Under the pieces are notes generated by a model that saw only the letters and a program-made list of their open reading frames with translations, was not told the DNA's origin and searched no databases. A program made the translations under genes and the position numbers. DNA of 64,000 nt from the NCBI RefSeq assembly GCF_003865075.1, contig NZ_BHWB01000002.1, positions 496,001-560,000 on the forward strand. Reading direction: 5' to 3'. Positions 1-8,810 of the stretch are shown in pieces (position 1 is the first letter of the stretch; each line of letters starts with the position of its first letter). The DNA is from Bacteroides faecalis (GTDB lineage: Bacteria; Bacteroidota; Bacteroidia; Bacteroidales; Bacteroidaceae).

Positions 1-994
1 TTTTAATTCCATTAGGAACCGAGAAATCAACTTTTACAGTAGGAACATCTTCTGACAAAGCTACAAATGAATAAGTTTTATCTAAGCCGACAACATTCAT
101 TTCTCCTTTATTTGTATCTCCTCCTTCTGAACCTCCTCCGGGATTAAATACAATATTTTCCGTTGGAATCTCCACAGTCGTTCCGGTCTCAGTCCAAGTT
201 AAATCAACGGTAATCCCCAGATTTATCTTCGTCACAGGATCAATGACTGGATTATCTCCCGGATTGATTGTCACTTTAAACGAGTCCCCGTTTTCCAACT
301 TGCTACTATTTTCAGAGTTCTCCGGTTTAGTAATTGTATAAGACTGTGCAATATCCGTACCATCTGTAGAAGTAGTCGCTTTCACACTCATCAATATGCT
401 AGATGCATTTTCCGGTACATTAAAATAGATTTTCTTACCCACGTTCTCCTTCTTAAAAACGTAGTTGCCCGTACCGCCGTTCGTGATGGTGATCGTATAA
501 TCATCTTTGAAGTTTTCTTCGAAACTCTTAGCCAGAATCAGATTCACCTCCACACAACTTAAACGACAAGTCGTATTAACCGTTGTTGTCTTTCCCGGCA
601 ATATCTGAAAATCAGTCTGTCCTTTAAAATACGGACGTTCCGAAGCACCTACATTTTCACCATTATAATTGTAAGCCCTCACACGATACTTCCCGGCAGT
701 CAGCTTCACTGAACCTCCCTCTGCTCTTAAATCGCCATAGGAAGTCTCTTTTACCACACCGTCAGTAGATGCATTAACAATTTGAACCGTATAATTTTCC
801 ACATTCACTTCCTCATCAGGAAAAGCTCCACGAGAAATTACGATATTAGAATAGTCCTGAGCCAATAAATCCAGACTTACTAACCCTTCATTATCATTCA
901 ATGCATTTTTCCCTTTCAATTCATCGCGCATTTCACAAGCGCTCAATCCAATCACGAGACTAATTCCCGTCAATATATAGGTAATTTGTTTCAT
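1..994 (-). CDS. DUF4493-type lipoprotein, partial (C-terminus beyond window)
   Basis: The minus-strand frame stays open from the ATG at 994 to the window edge, giving at least 331 residues. The N-terminus is a lipoprotein signal peptide (MKQITYILTG, lipobox LSAC), so the mature protein is probably anchored to a membrane on the cell surface or periplasmic side. The body has repeated beta-rich segments of the type 'VENYTVQIVN', 'KLTAGKYRVRAY' and 'ERPYFKGQTDF', typical of the Bacteroides DUF4493 family. The same signatures occur in the gene just upstream (1006-1830), 11 bp away, so the two form an operon of paralogues. DUF4493 proteins have no established biochemical role; they often occur with other surface lipoproteins. 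The family call rests on motif recall, not a profile search. Confidence 0.75.
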   Translation of the reverse strand, partial: MKQITYILTGISLVIGLSACEMRDELKGKNALNDNEGLVSLDLLAQDYSNIVISRGAFPDEEVNVENYTVQIVNASTDGVVKETSYGDLRAEGGSVKLTAGKYRVRAYNYNGENVGASERPYFKGQTDFQILPGKTTTVNTTCRLSCVEVNLILAKSFEENFKDDYTITITNGGTGNYVFKKENVGKKIYFNVPENASSILMSVKATTSTDGTDIAQSYTITKPENSENSSKLENGDSFKVTINPGDNPVIDPVTKINLGITVDLTWTETGTTVEIPTENIVFNPGGGSEGGDTNKGEMNVVGLDKTYSFVALSEDVPTVKVDFSVPNGIK

Positions 995-1005
995 GCTGCA
1001 ATCTT

Positions 1006-1830
1006 TTAATTATTAACAGTGGTATCCTCGCCCGGCATAAACTCATCCGGTAGAGTAACATCTATATTCTCCTCTTGCACTCCATTATCTATTGTTACAG
1101 TGATACCACTGATTTTTCCACCCTCAATATCTATCAATTTAGGTTTTACTGTAATAGTCAGAAAATCACGTGGTTTGATGGTCACAGTCTGAGCACCGAA
1201 ATTAGCAGGCGTAACGGTAATACCATTTTTATCCTTCAAAGCAAAAGTCAAAGAAAGATTTTCGTTACCGACTGCCTTCAAAAACAAATCTTTATCTACA
1301 TCAGCCTGCGACATCTCAAAAGCTTCCGTCAGATATTGGGTTTTCAATCCCACCGTACAATCAGAATAGAATGTATAGAAGTCATCAGAATATTTCAGAT
1401 TCACTTTAACATTTGCCGGAGTACAAGCAAAAGAAACAGTTTTATTATCTCCTTTCACTACTGTAATGGTTTGTGCACCTTCCATATACAGCTTATCATA
1501 TCCGGCATTTACGTTTTCACCATAATACGCACGTACTGTATAAGTACCGGGAGTCACTTCCTGAGTCAATTCCATTTCGGAATAAAGTTTTGACTGAAGA
1601 ACATTTCCCGAAGCGTCTTTCAACTCCACCGTATAATTTGCTACATTTTTATACGGGGTCAGATCCATAGCTCGTGCCTTACTCCCTTTTGAAGCATATG
1701 ACACGTCAGAATTTAAGTCAATCATCATTTTTCCCTTTGCTGCTGAAGCATCGTTCCCCTCACTACTTTCACAAGCGATAAAAAACAAAGAAGAGAAAAA
1801 CGTGAAGCATAAAATAAAACTTTTCTTCAT
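1006..1830 (-). CDS. DUF4493-type lipoprotein
   Basis: 274 residues with a lipoprotein signal peptide ending in a Cys at about residue 20 (lipobox FIAC), then a low-complexity linker rich in Ser, Glu and Gly. The mature part repeats the pattern of its downstream paralogue: 'VANYTVELKD', 'EVTPGTYTVRAYYGENV', 'YMEGAQTITV', each followed by a beta-rich block. This matches the DUF4493 surface-lipoprotein family of Bacteroides, whose function is unknown. It is the first gene of the two-gene unit; a -7 promoter box lies about 75 bp upstream and an IS1380 element is inserted just beyond it. The C-terminus (ENIDVTLPDEFMPGEDT) is acidic. Confidence 0.8.
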   Translation of the reverse strand: MKKSFILCFTFFSSLFFIACESSEGNDASAAKGKMMIDLNSDVSYASKGSKARAMDLTPYKNVANYTVELKDASGNVLQSKLYSEMELTQEVTPGTYTVRAYYGENVNAGYDKLYMEGAQTITVVKGDNKTVSFACTPANVKVNLKYSDDFYTFYSDCTVGLKTQYLTEAFEMSQADVDKDLFLKAVGNENLSLTFALKDKNGITVTPANFGAQTVTIKPRDFLTITVKPKLIDIEGGKISGITVTIDNGVQEENIDVTLPDEFMPGEDTTVNN

Positions 1831-1904
1831 AATAATCTCTCATTATTTAATATAAAGTTATACACTATATAACTTAACCACTAATATTTTATACAAAACT
1901 CAGG

Positions 1905-1912
1905 CAAATATA
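1905..1912 (-). promoter_or_regulatory. Bacteroides -7 promoter box for the DUF4493 pair
   Basis: Minus-strand TATATTTG fits the Bacteroides -7 consensus TAnnTTTG, about 75 bp before the start at 1830. No good TTTG box is present at the expected 19-21 bp spacing, because the IS1380 end begins 19 bp upstream (position 1931). Any original -33 region was therefore replaced or altered by the insertion. Confidence 0.55.
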
Positions 1913-1925
1913 ATAGTTTTCAATA

Positions 1926-1930
1926 TTTAA
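1926..1930. repeat. Target site duplication, left copy (TTTAA)
   Basis: TTTAA directly before the left inverted repeat is repeated at 3524-3528 directly after the right one. A 5-bp duplication suits the IS1380 family and marks the insertion as a simple transposition event. Confidence 0.75.
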
Positions 1931-1972
1931 CCTTAATTCCGCAACACTATTATAAATTAAACTTTTTAAGTA

Positions 1973-1997
1973 CCTGAGCAACAAAAAGTTGCTCAGG
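1973..1997. repeat. Perfect hairpin in the IS leader
   Basis: A 10-bp stem (CCTGAGCAAC / GTTGCTCAGG) with a five-A loop lies between the left IS end and the transposase start. In the transposase mRNA it could limit read-through from outside promoters or translation; this role is inferred from position only. Confidence 0.6.
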
Positions 1998-2065
1998 ATT
2001 TTGCCATGTCAGAATTTTCACTTATCTTAGTGTTGCAAAAAAAACAAGAGAATCCGACGATAGAC

Positions 2066-3352
2066 ATGGCGAAGATACAAATTAAATCTGAGAGACTCAC
2101 TCCTTTTGGGGGATTATTTTCAATCATGGAGCAATTTGACTCCACATTATCATCTGTAATCGACTCAACCCTCGGTCTAAGGTGTAGATCGTTCGGTTAT
2201 CAGTACAGCGAAATCATCCGTTCTCTCATGAGTATCTACTTCTGTAGCGGTTCATGTATTGAGGATGTCACTACTCATTTGATGAACCACCTCTCGCTTC
2301 ATCCGACACTTCGCACTTGTAGCTCTGATACTATCCTCAGGGCGATAAAGGAGTTGACGCAAGAAAACATTTCATACACATCAGATATGGGCAAGACCTA
2401 CGATTTCAATACGGCTGACACTCTCAATACTTTATTGCTCAATTGTATATTTGCATCTGGCCAACTGAAAGAGGGTGAGATGTATGATGTTGATTTCGAC
2501 CATCAGTTCATAGAGACAGAGAAGTATGATGCAAAGCCTACATACAAGAAGTTCCTTGGTTATCGCCCTGGCGTGGCGGTTATTGGCGATTTGATAGTCG
2601 GTATAGAGAATAGCGATGGTAACACAAATGTTCGTTTCCATCAGAAGGACACGCTGAAGAGGTTCTTTGCGAGATTTGAACAGAATGGGCTCACTATCAA
2701 TCGCTTCAGAGCTGATTGTGGATCATGTTCCGAGGAAATCGTGGAGGAAATAGAAAAACACTGCAAGTCCTTCTATATCCGTGCTAACCGCTGCAGTTCG
2801 ATCTACAATGACACCTTTGCTCTCAAAGGCTGGAAAACTGAGGAAATCAATGGCATTGAGTTTGAATTGAACTCTATCCTTGTTGAGAAGTGGAAAGGTA
2901 AGGCATATCGACTTGTGATTCAAAGACAGAAACGGATGGATGGTGTGCAGGATTTTTGGGAAGGAGAATACACATACCGTTGTATCCTGACTAACGACTA
3001 TGATTCTTCCGTAAGAGAAATTGTCGAGTTCTATAACCTTCGTGGAGGAAAGGAACGTATCTTCGATGATATGAACAATGGTTTCGGGTGGGACAGATTG
3101 CCCAAATCCTTCATGGCAGAGAACACAGTGTTCCTTCTTCTTACAGCACTTATCCGTAACTTTTACAAGGCCATTATTCAAAGACTTGACGTAAAGAAGT
3201 TCGGGCTCAATGCAACAAGTCGCATAAAAGCGTTTGTCTTCAGGTTTATCTCTGTACCAGCCAAGTGGATCAGGACATCAAGGCGGTATGTGCTGAACAT
3301 CTATACCTGTAATAATGCTTACGCAGATGTTTTCCAGACTGATTTTGGATAA
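2066..3352 (+). CDS. IS1380-family transposase (DDE)
   Basis: About 428 residues from the preferred start MAKIQIKSERL at 2066; an in-frame ATG at 2006 would add 20 residues but overlaps the leader. The protein has the RNase-H-fold DDE layout of IS1380 transposases: an acidic first strand (MYDVDFDHQFIE), a second Asp in RADCGSCSEE, and the Y-(2)-R-(3)-E type signature YNLRGGKERIFDD with the final Glu. It would cut and join element ends during transposition. No frameshift or stop interrupts it. It is the only gene of the element and is transcribed away from the DUF4493 genes. Confidence 0.9.
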   Translation: MAKIQIKSERLTPFGGLFSIMEQFDSTLSSVIDSTLGLRCRSFGYQYSEIIRSLMSIYFCSGSCIEDVTTHLMNHLSLHPTLRTCSSDTILRAIKELTQENISYTSDMGKTYDFNTADTLNTLLLNCIFASGQLKEGEMYDVDFDHQFIETEKYDAKPTYKKFLGYRPGVAVIGDLIVGIENSDGNTNVRFHQKDTLKRFFARFEQNGLTINRFRADCGSCSEEIVEEIEKHCKSFYIRANRCSSIYNDTFALKGWKTEEINGIEFELNSILVEKWKGKAYRLVIQRQKRMDGVQDFWEGEYTYRCILTNDYDSSVREIVEFYNLRGGKERIFDDMNNGFGWDRLPKSFMAENTVFLLLTALIRNFYKAIIQRLDVKKFGLNATSRIKAFVFRFISVPAKWIRTSRRYVLNIYTCNNAYADVFQTDFG

Positions 3353-3508
3353 TGCCTACAACTTATGGGAATGATATTGTGTATTGCCTCAAGTCACATT
3401 GTGGGGTAAGGGGATATTGTAGGCAGAAGTGGGTGCTTCAAGTTCAAATTATCTGCAAATTCAGTAATGAGAGGACGTGTAAACGCAATAAGGACGTTCA
3501 AGGGCTTA

Positions 3509-3523
3509 GTTGCGGATTTGAGG
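3509..3523. repeat. Right inverted repeat of the IS1380 element
   Basis: GTTGCGGATTTGAGG on the plus strand is the inverted partner of 1931-1945 (13 of 15 positions). It is followed at once by the TTTAA target duplication. Confidence 0.8.
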
Positions 3524-3792
3524 TTTAACTTATAAAAACTGTTGTTTGCTTTCTAACTGAGCATTAATCCTCATTGATAACTAAACTCTGTGCTGACCTT
3601 TATGCTGAGACAACATCTTTTAGATTAGAATTGTTTGCTTACAATGAATAAATTTGAGTGAGAGTGGTCATTTTTATGCCATTTTGAATGCAGGTTTAAT
3701 ATTTATGCAATTTAATAAATAAAAAATAATAGTTTAAAAAAGTATTATTGGCTGGCTTGTCCACATCTCTTTATCAAGGAAGGTATAAAAAG
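3524..3792. other. Intergenic remnant of the original DUF4493 upstream region
   Basis: AT-rich sequence between the IS right end and the transporter terminator. Before the IS inserted, it joined position 1930 and was the upstream region of the DUF4493 operon. Apart from the TTTAA duplication at its left end I see no convincing gene, promoter pair or repeat in it. Confidence 0.5.
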
Positions 3793-3858
3793 AGAGGCTG
3801 TACTGAAAGCAATTATTTACTATCATTTGATAGTTCTATTACTTTCGGTACAGCCTCT
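3793..3858 (-). terminator. Intrinsic terminator of the phosphate transporter gene
   Basis: A 17-bp stem (plus-strand arms at 3793-3809 and 3842-3858, one G-T pair) encloses a second small hairpin. On the minus strand the stem is followed by TCTTTTTAT, so it terminates transcripts from 3883-6135, 24 bp after the stop codon. Confidence 0.75.
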
Positions 3859-3882
3859 TGCTGTTTGTTCTGTATCTTTTTC

Positions 3883-6135
3883 TTATGGCATCTCCGTCTC
3901 CATCTGGAATTTGCGGCTTACCTTCATTAGGTTGATAGTGTAAGTTACCACGTTTTGTGCTTCCTGAACCATAGTGAGATAAACCATGCTTACACGGATA
4001 CTACCGGTCTGACTTTGGATACGTTGTAACTCCTGACGTTTCAGATGAGAAAGTTGTCCATTTAGGTCGTTGGCACGGCGAATTTCTTCTTCCATACTGT
4101 TGTAGTCATTGTTTTCCAATCTCTTGCGGCATTGTTGAATCAAATAGGTGATATCTTCTGCTACGTCGCTGAATTCACCTTTCTGAATAGCATCCAGCGG
4201 GTTAAAATTATTATCGATATGTTCCAAACAAGGTTCACTGAGACGGGCGATACTGTAAACCAGTTCGCTGGCAAAGTCATTTCCTTGATAATAATAAAGT
4301 CCTTTTTCAAGAACGGTCGCGTTGTCAAGGCGACACATGGCAACTGTTCCCGTACGTTTCATTTGTTTGATGAGTTGTTTTTCGAATTTAGTAGCTCCCA
4401 TCGACCGGCGTAGCCCTCTCAGATTTTCGTGGATAAATGAATTTACAGTTAATTCGAAGTTAGTTTCTGCATATTCCAATACCTTAGCAAGTTCCTCACG
4501 AGTATGTTGGCGCATTAATTGTAAAGCTTCTTCGTTGTCGGTAGTTTGCATCAGTTGTTTTAACGTCTCATTACCTTGTTCTTTTGCTTTACGTTTCTTA
4601 TACATTATTTGGCTACGTATTAAGATAAATACAGCAATACCGATCAGGACAATGATAGATATGTTTCCTCCATAATGCAATATCATAGTTACAAAGAAAC
4701 AGATGGTAAAAGCTGCTCCGGCTGTGATGAACCATCCACCGATAACGCTTAATACACCGGTAATACGGTAAACGGCTGAGTCACGTCCCCAAGCGCGATC
4801 AGCGAGTGAAGTACCCATGGCAACCATGAAAGTCACGTAAGTAGTAGAGAGTGGCAACTTTAAGGAGGTTCCCAAAGCAATGAGTAAACCAGCGAGTACT
4901 AAATTTACGGAGGCACGAACCAGGTCGAAAGCTGCTCCGTCGGCAATGATAGCTTCATCTTTACGGAAACGAGCATCGAGCCACTTCTTAGTACCTTCTG
5001 GTGTGATGCGTGATATTGTGTTAGCAAGGGTCATACTTATACGGACCATGGTACGGGCGATTGGTGTACTTCCGAAGTTCTCTTCTCCTTCATCCTGACG
5101 AGAGAGATCGACAGAGGTTTTGATAACAGCGTGTGCTTTCTTTGAAGTGCATAGAGCATATACCATAATGGCTCCGGCACCAATCAGGAAATACCAGGGT
5201 GTTTTTGCCGGACCAAGCAAAGATGTCATCAGGAAGCTGTCGGGAGCAACACCGTTTCCGTTCGTTGTAAAATCAAGAAATGAGGAGTATCCTGCCAAAG
5301 GCACACCGATAAAGTTTACTAAGTCATTGCCTGCGAAAGCGAGTGCAAGGGCGAAAGTTCCCATTAACACTACTATTTTGAACACATTTACTTTTAGCCA
5401 GTGGAGTATTTGCATCAGGATAGTGAAAAATACAAATAATAAGAAGATTAACATCAGGGTATTGTCTTGTATCCACTGTTTGTTTTCGGCTGTCATGAAT
5501 GAACTATCCTTCAAACCTTTGATAAGCATGAAGTAAATAATGGAAGTAGCGGCAATGCCTCCAAATACTCCAATACTGTATTTGATGTTCTTTGTATAGT
5601 TGAAGGTGAAAACGACACGGGCAATCCATTGTACAACCATACCGAAAAAGAAAGCAATTGCAACGGATACGAAGATGGCCATGATGACAGAGAGCGCTTT
5701 GTCTGTATTGATAAGTTGGCCCAGACTGAGGGCGCTGTCAGTATTTACTTTGATCAGTGAAAGGGCGAAGGTACCTCCTAGTAGTTCGAATACCAATGAT
5801 ACTGTAGTGGAAGTGGGCATTCCCATGGAGTTGAATACATCCAGCAACACGACATCGGTAAGCATGACGGCAAGCAGGATACACATAATTTCCGTAAAAT
5901 AGAAATGTTCGGGTTGATAAATACCGTGTCGTGCAATATCCATCATTCCATTAGAGAGGGAAGCTCCAATAAAAATACCGATACCGGCAATGAATAGAAT
6001 CGTTTTAAACGAAGCGGCTTTGGCTCCTACTGCTGAATTCAGAAAGTTTACCGCGTCGTTGCTTACACCGACAATAAGGTCGAACACAGCAAGAACGAAG
6101 AGGAAAATGATAATGCATAAGTAAATTGTCTCCAT
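3883..6135 (-). CDS. PiT-family inorganic phosphate transporter with C-terminal DUF47/PhoU-like domain
   Basis: 750 residues. The membrane part (about residues 1-520) has many hydrophobic helices and the two inverted-repeat signatures of PiT carriers: GVSNDAVNFLNSAVG near residue 23 and FAGNDLVNFIGVPLAG near residue 265, both variants of the GANDVANA motif that binds phosphate. The last 200 residues are soluble and helical (TREELAKVLEYAETNFELTV onward), like the PhoU/DUF47 domain fused to or encoded beside PiT proteins in Bacteroidetes. It should import phosphate across the inner membrane by cation symport. It lies downstream of and parallel to the polyphosphate kinase gene, with a terminator between them, suggesting linked uptake and storage of phosphate. 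Confidence 0.92.
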   Translation of the reverse strand: METIYLCIIIFLFVLAVFDLIVGVSNDAVNFLNSAVGAKAASFKTILFIAGIGIFIGASLSNGMMDIARHGIYQPEHFYFTEIMCILLAVMLTDVVLLDVFNSMGMPTSTTVSLVFELLGGTFALSLIKVNTDSALSLGQLINTDKALSVIMAIFVSVAIAFFFGMVVQWIARVVFTFNYTKNIKYSIGVFGGIAATSIIYFMLIKGLKDSSFMTAENKQWIQDNTLMLIFLLFVFFTILMQILHWLKVNVFKIVVLMGTFALALAFAGNDLVNFIGVPLAGYSSFLDFTTNGNGVAPDSFLMTSLLGPAKTPWYFLIGAGAIMVYALCTSKKAHAVIKTSVDLSRQDEGEENFGSTPIARTMVRISMTLANTISRITPEGTKKWLDARFRKDEAIIADGAAFDLVRASVNLVLAGLLIALGTSLKLPLSTTYVTFMVAMGTSLADRAWGRDSAVYRITGVLSVIGGWFITAGAAFTICFFVTMILHYGGNISIIVLIGIAVFILIRSQIMYKKRKAKEQGNETLKQLMQTTDNEEALQLMRQHTREELAKVLEYAETNFELTVNSFIHENLRGLRRSMGATKFEKQLIKQMKRTGTVAMCRLDNATVLEKGLYYYQGNDFASELVYSIARLSEPCLEHIDNNFNPLDAIQKGEFSDVAEDITYLIQQCRKRLENNDYNSMEEEIRRANDLNGQLSHLKRQELQRIQSQTGSIRVSMVYLTMVQEAQNVVTYTINLMKVSRKFQMETEMP

Positions 6136-6161
6136 AAAAATGTGTATGTTATTTCTGGATG

Positions 6162-6169
6162 CAAAAGTC
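6162..6169 (-). promoter_or_regulatory. Possible -7 box for the phosphate transporter
   Basis: Minus-strand GACTTTTG, one mismatch from TAnnTTTG, lies 26 bp before the start codon. No clear -33 box is seen. Confidence 0.35.
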
Positions 6170-6330
6170 CGATTTTGACGTTGCAGAGAAATGTCATATG
6201 CGTTACATTTGTGTTACAAAATAAAAGTTCTGGGTAAAGGTATTATACAGAATGATTGGAAGAGGATATTTTGCCGCTTTGTGTGTTTTTGTTTTAAAAA
6301 GGAAAAAGATTTCAAAATAATAACCAGAAA

Positions 6331-6369
6331 ATTAAGAGTGTGCTAGCCCTAAAATAGCACACTCTTAAT
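6331..6369 (-). terminator. Terminator downstream of ppk1
   Basis: Perfect 15-bp inverted repeat (arms 6331-6345 and 6355-6369) with a 9-nt loop, 30 bp past the ppk1 stop. Short T runs follow on both strands, so it may act in both directions. Confidence 0.8.
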
Positions 6370-6398
6370 TTTACTCTTGCTTATCTGTTTTTAGAATT

Positions 6399-8459
6399 TC
6401 ATTTAGCTATTGTCTTTTTATTTAACCATTCATAAAAGTAGTATTGTGCCCGGATAGCAGGCTTTCCGGCAGGTCTCTTTTTGAAAACATTATGTAGTTG
6501 ATTGTCTACCCAACAGGCTTTTTGATTATCCGCCAGTTGGATATGAAGTAATTCTATCAGCTCGTTTTTTAAATCCGGATCAAGAATAGGGGTGACGGCT
6601 TCGATTCGGCGATATAAGTTACGTCTCATCCAGTCGGGAGAACCCATGAAAAGGTCAGGATGTCCGTTATTGCCAAAATACCAGATACGGGCATGTTCCA
6701 GAAAACTATCAACAATGCGTGTTACACGAATGTTACGGCTATAAGGTTGTTCAGGGATGAGGCAGCAGATACCGCGGATGATAAGGTCGATCTTTACACC
6801 ACGTTCCGAAGCTTCGTAAAGTCGGTCGATCATTGTAGGGTCTTGAAGAGCGTTCATTTTCAAAATGATTCGTCCTTCTTTGCCTTGTTCGGCGAGGGAG
6901 ATTTCCCGGTCGATAAGACGGTTAAGTTCTGGAATAAGGTTAAAACGGGCAACTAACAATGTATTAAATTTCAAATCTTCTTTTCCTTCCAAGGTTCGGA
7001 AAAGATTATAAAGATCATTCACGATTTCTTTCCGACAGGTGAACAACCCACAGTCAGCATAGAGCGTAGCTGTTTTTTCATTGAAATTGCCTGTACTGAT
7101 ATATGCGTAACTAGGAATCTTTTCACCATTGAATCCTCGTCGCCGAACAAGAGCTACTTTGGCGTGTACTTTCAATCCGGGAATGCTATAAATGATTTTG
7201 ATACCTGCTGCTTGCATCATTTCAGCAGTTGCCAGATTATTCTCTTCGTCGAATCGGGCTTTTAGTTCTACAAAGACAGTCACTTTCTTACCGTTTTGTG
7301 CGGCAGCTATCAACGTGTTGATAACAGCTGAGTTTTCTGCTACCCGATATTGGGTAACCATAATTTCCCGTGTCTCAGGATTGTGCACTGCCTCATAGAG
7401 GAAATGGATAAAGTGATCGAAAGAGTGATAAGGATAATATAATAACAGGTCTTTCTGAGCAACATAATTGAAAATAGACTCTTTCTCATCGAGGCAAGTT
7501 AGCTTCATTGGTTTCGGCTTTTCAATGGGGCGGAGTGCCTTGTTGGGGTTAGGCAGATGGCGTAAATCCTCTAAGTTCAAATGTTTGTCTCCGGGTACTA
7601 GTTCGTCCTGATGGATGTGGAAAGCATCCATGAGAAACTCGAGAAAGTCTTGTGGCATAGAGCGGTCATAAACAAATCGACAGACATCTCCTATCTTACG
7701 TTTTTTCACTTTTTGCTTTAGTTGTTTTACGAGATCGGCGCTGTTAGTCGTGTCATCAATCAGGATGTCCGCATCGCGGGAAATCTTGATACTATAGCTC
7801 GAATCTACGTCATAACCAGGGAAAATAAGTCCGAGGTTTGCTTTGATGATGTCTTCAACAAATATCAGATAATAGTTTTCTCCATGTGGTGGAAGTTCAA
7901 TAAATCGGGGAACTTTAGCGTATGGCTGCTTCATTACAAAATAAAGCGGATTACCTCCATCTTTGGGGTAGAGCCGTATCGCAATATAAAGTCGGTTGTC
8001 TCGTAGGAAAGAGATGATTTTATTCTTTGATACGGGGACAGGTTGTAAATAAGGGAATATTTCTTCTTGGAAGAATCTCTTGATAAACTGTTGATGAAAT
8101 GCTTCTACATCACTATCCTGATAAAATATGATATGGTTTTTACGTAAAGCAGGGAGTATCTTCTCTTCATAGATACGTACACGATCATCTAATTGGCGGG
8201 TAACTTCCTGATTAATTTCCTCTACCAAATCACGTGCAGATTGTACGCTTTCTTCATCACTTTCGGTAGCTCCCGAGGCTACGGCTTTATGGTCGGCCAC
8301 ACGAATTTTATAGAACTCTTCCAGATTAGAAGAGTAGATCGAGATGAAGTTGATACGTTCATATAACGGCAAATGCTCGTCTTGAGCTTCCAGTAGCACC
8401 CTATAGTTGAATGAGAGCCAACTGATGTCCCGTTTGAAATAATTATACTTGTTTTCCAT
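6399..8459 (-). CDS. ppk1: Polyphosphate kinase 1
   Basis: 686 residues from MENKYNYFKRDISWL. An in-frame ATG at 8495 is rejected as the start because it lies upstream of the predicted transcription start and overlaps the promoter -7 side. The enzyme polymerises the terminal phosphate of ATP into inorganic polyphosphate. The family layout is complete: N-terminal domain (ISWLSFNYRVL), head domain, and two phospholipase-D-like C domains. The autophosphorylated histidine is in GLKVHAKVALV (about residue 432) and the second conserved histidine in FLEHARIWYFGN. Length fits Ppk1. The gene has its own strong promoter and is followed by a terminator, then the PiT transporter. Confidence 0.95.
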   Translation of the reverse strand: MENKYNYFKRDISWLSFNYRVLLEAQDEHLPLYERINFISIYSSNLEEFYKIRVADHKAVASGATESDEESVQSARDLVEEINQEVTRQLDDRVRIYEEKILPALRKNHIIFYQDSDVEAFHQQFIKRFFQEEIFPYLQPVPVSKNKIISFLRDNRLYIAIRLYPKDGGNPLYFVMKQPYAKVPRFIELPPHGENYYLIFVEDIIKANLGLIFPGYDVDSSYSIKISRDADILIDDTTNSADLVKQLKQKVKKRKIGDVCRFVYDRSMPQDFLEFLMDAFHIHQDELVPGDKHLNLEDLRHLPNPNKALRPIEKPKPMKLTCLDEKESIFNYVAQKDLLLYYPYHSFDHFIHFLYEAVHNPETREIMVTQYRVAENSAVINTLIAAAQNGKKVTVFVELKARFDEENNLATAEMMQAAGIKIIYSIPGLKVHAKVALVRRRGFNGEKIPSYAYISTGNFNEKTATLYADCGLFTCRKEIVNDLYNLFRTLEGKEDLKFNTLLVARFNLIPELNRLIDREISLAEQGKEGRIILKMNALQDPTMIDRLYEASERGVKIDLIIRGICCLIPEQPYSRNIRVTRIVDSFLEHARIWYFGNNGHPDLFMGSPDWMRRNLYRRIEAVTPILDPDLKNELIELLHIQLADNQKACWVDNQLHNVFKKRPAGKPAIRAQYYFYEWLNKKTIAK

Positions 8460-8483
8460 GCGCTTCAAAGTCAAGATTTCCTC

Positions 8484-8515
8484 CAAATATAGCACTTTTA
8501 TTATATCAGTACAAA
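8484..8515 (-). promoter_or_regulatory. Promoter of ppk1
   Basis: Minus-strand TTTG (8512-8515), 20-bp spacer, TATATTTG (8484-8491): an exact match to the Bacteroides primary sigma consensus. Transcription would begin near 8477, which decides the ppk1 start in favour of 8459. Confidence 0.8.
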
Positions 8516-8810
8516 CTCTGTTCGATTAAAATTTAGGAGATCCTCTTTTGGACAGTGTTTCTTGCTTCCGTTTTCTATGAAGTAATGAATTTCTGTAGAT
8601 TCTATCATTCTTTTTCATAAAAAATGCAGTTAATCAGAAATAGTTATCTATTTATTTTTGAGATGTGCCTTTCATTCACTACTTTTATTTCGAATATCAA
8701 CTATTTAAAAAGAAAACTATGCTAAATTAAACTGATGAAAGCAAATACAATTATTTTCCTATTGAGAAACAGGATAGAATGAATTAATCAGATCTGAAAT
8801 TAAAAGTAAA
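8516..8810. other. Divergent intergenic region, ppk1 / DUF4221-like lipoprotein
   Basis: About 295 bp of AT-rich sequence upstream of both genes. Apart from the ppk1 promoter at its left edge I could not identify a plus-strand promoter, operator or repeat. Confidence 0.4.

Larger units (their letters stand above)
1931..3523 (+). mobile_element. IS1380-family insertion sequence, complete (1,593 bp)
   Basis: The element is bounded by imperfect inverted repeats: left CCTTAATTCCGCAAC at 1931-1945, and right (read inward on the minus strand) CCTCAAATCCGCAAC at 3509-3523, 13 of 15 matching. It is flanked by TTTAA on both sides. It carries one transposase gene on the plus strand. Size, terminal CC and 5-bp duplication agree with the Bacteroides IS1380 group (for example IS942-like elements, about 1.6 kb). 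It sits directly upstream of the DUF4493 promoter, in divergent orientation. Intact ends, intact transposase and clean duplication suggest a fairly recent insertion. Confidence 0.88.

Noticed and set aside
1075..1593. Plus-strand open frame of 172 codons
   Set aside because: It lies entirely opposite the DUF4493 lipoprotein and shows no protein-like motifs.
3748..3930. 60-codon plus-strand frame
   Set aside because: It spans the terminator hairpin of the phosphate transporter and has no recognisable features.
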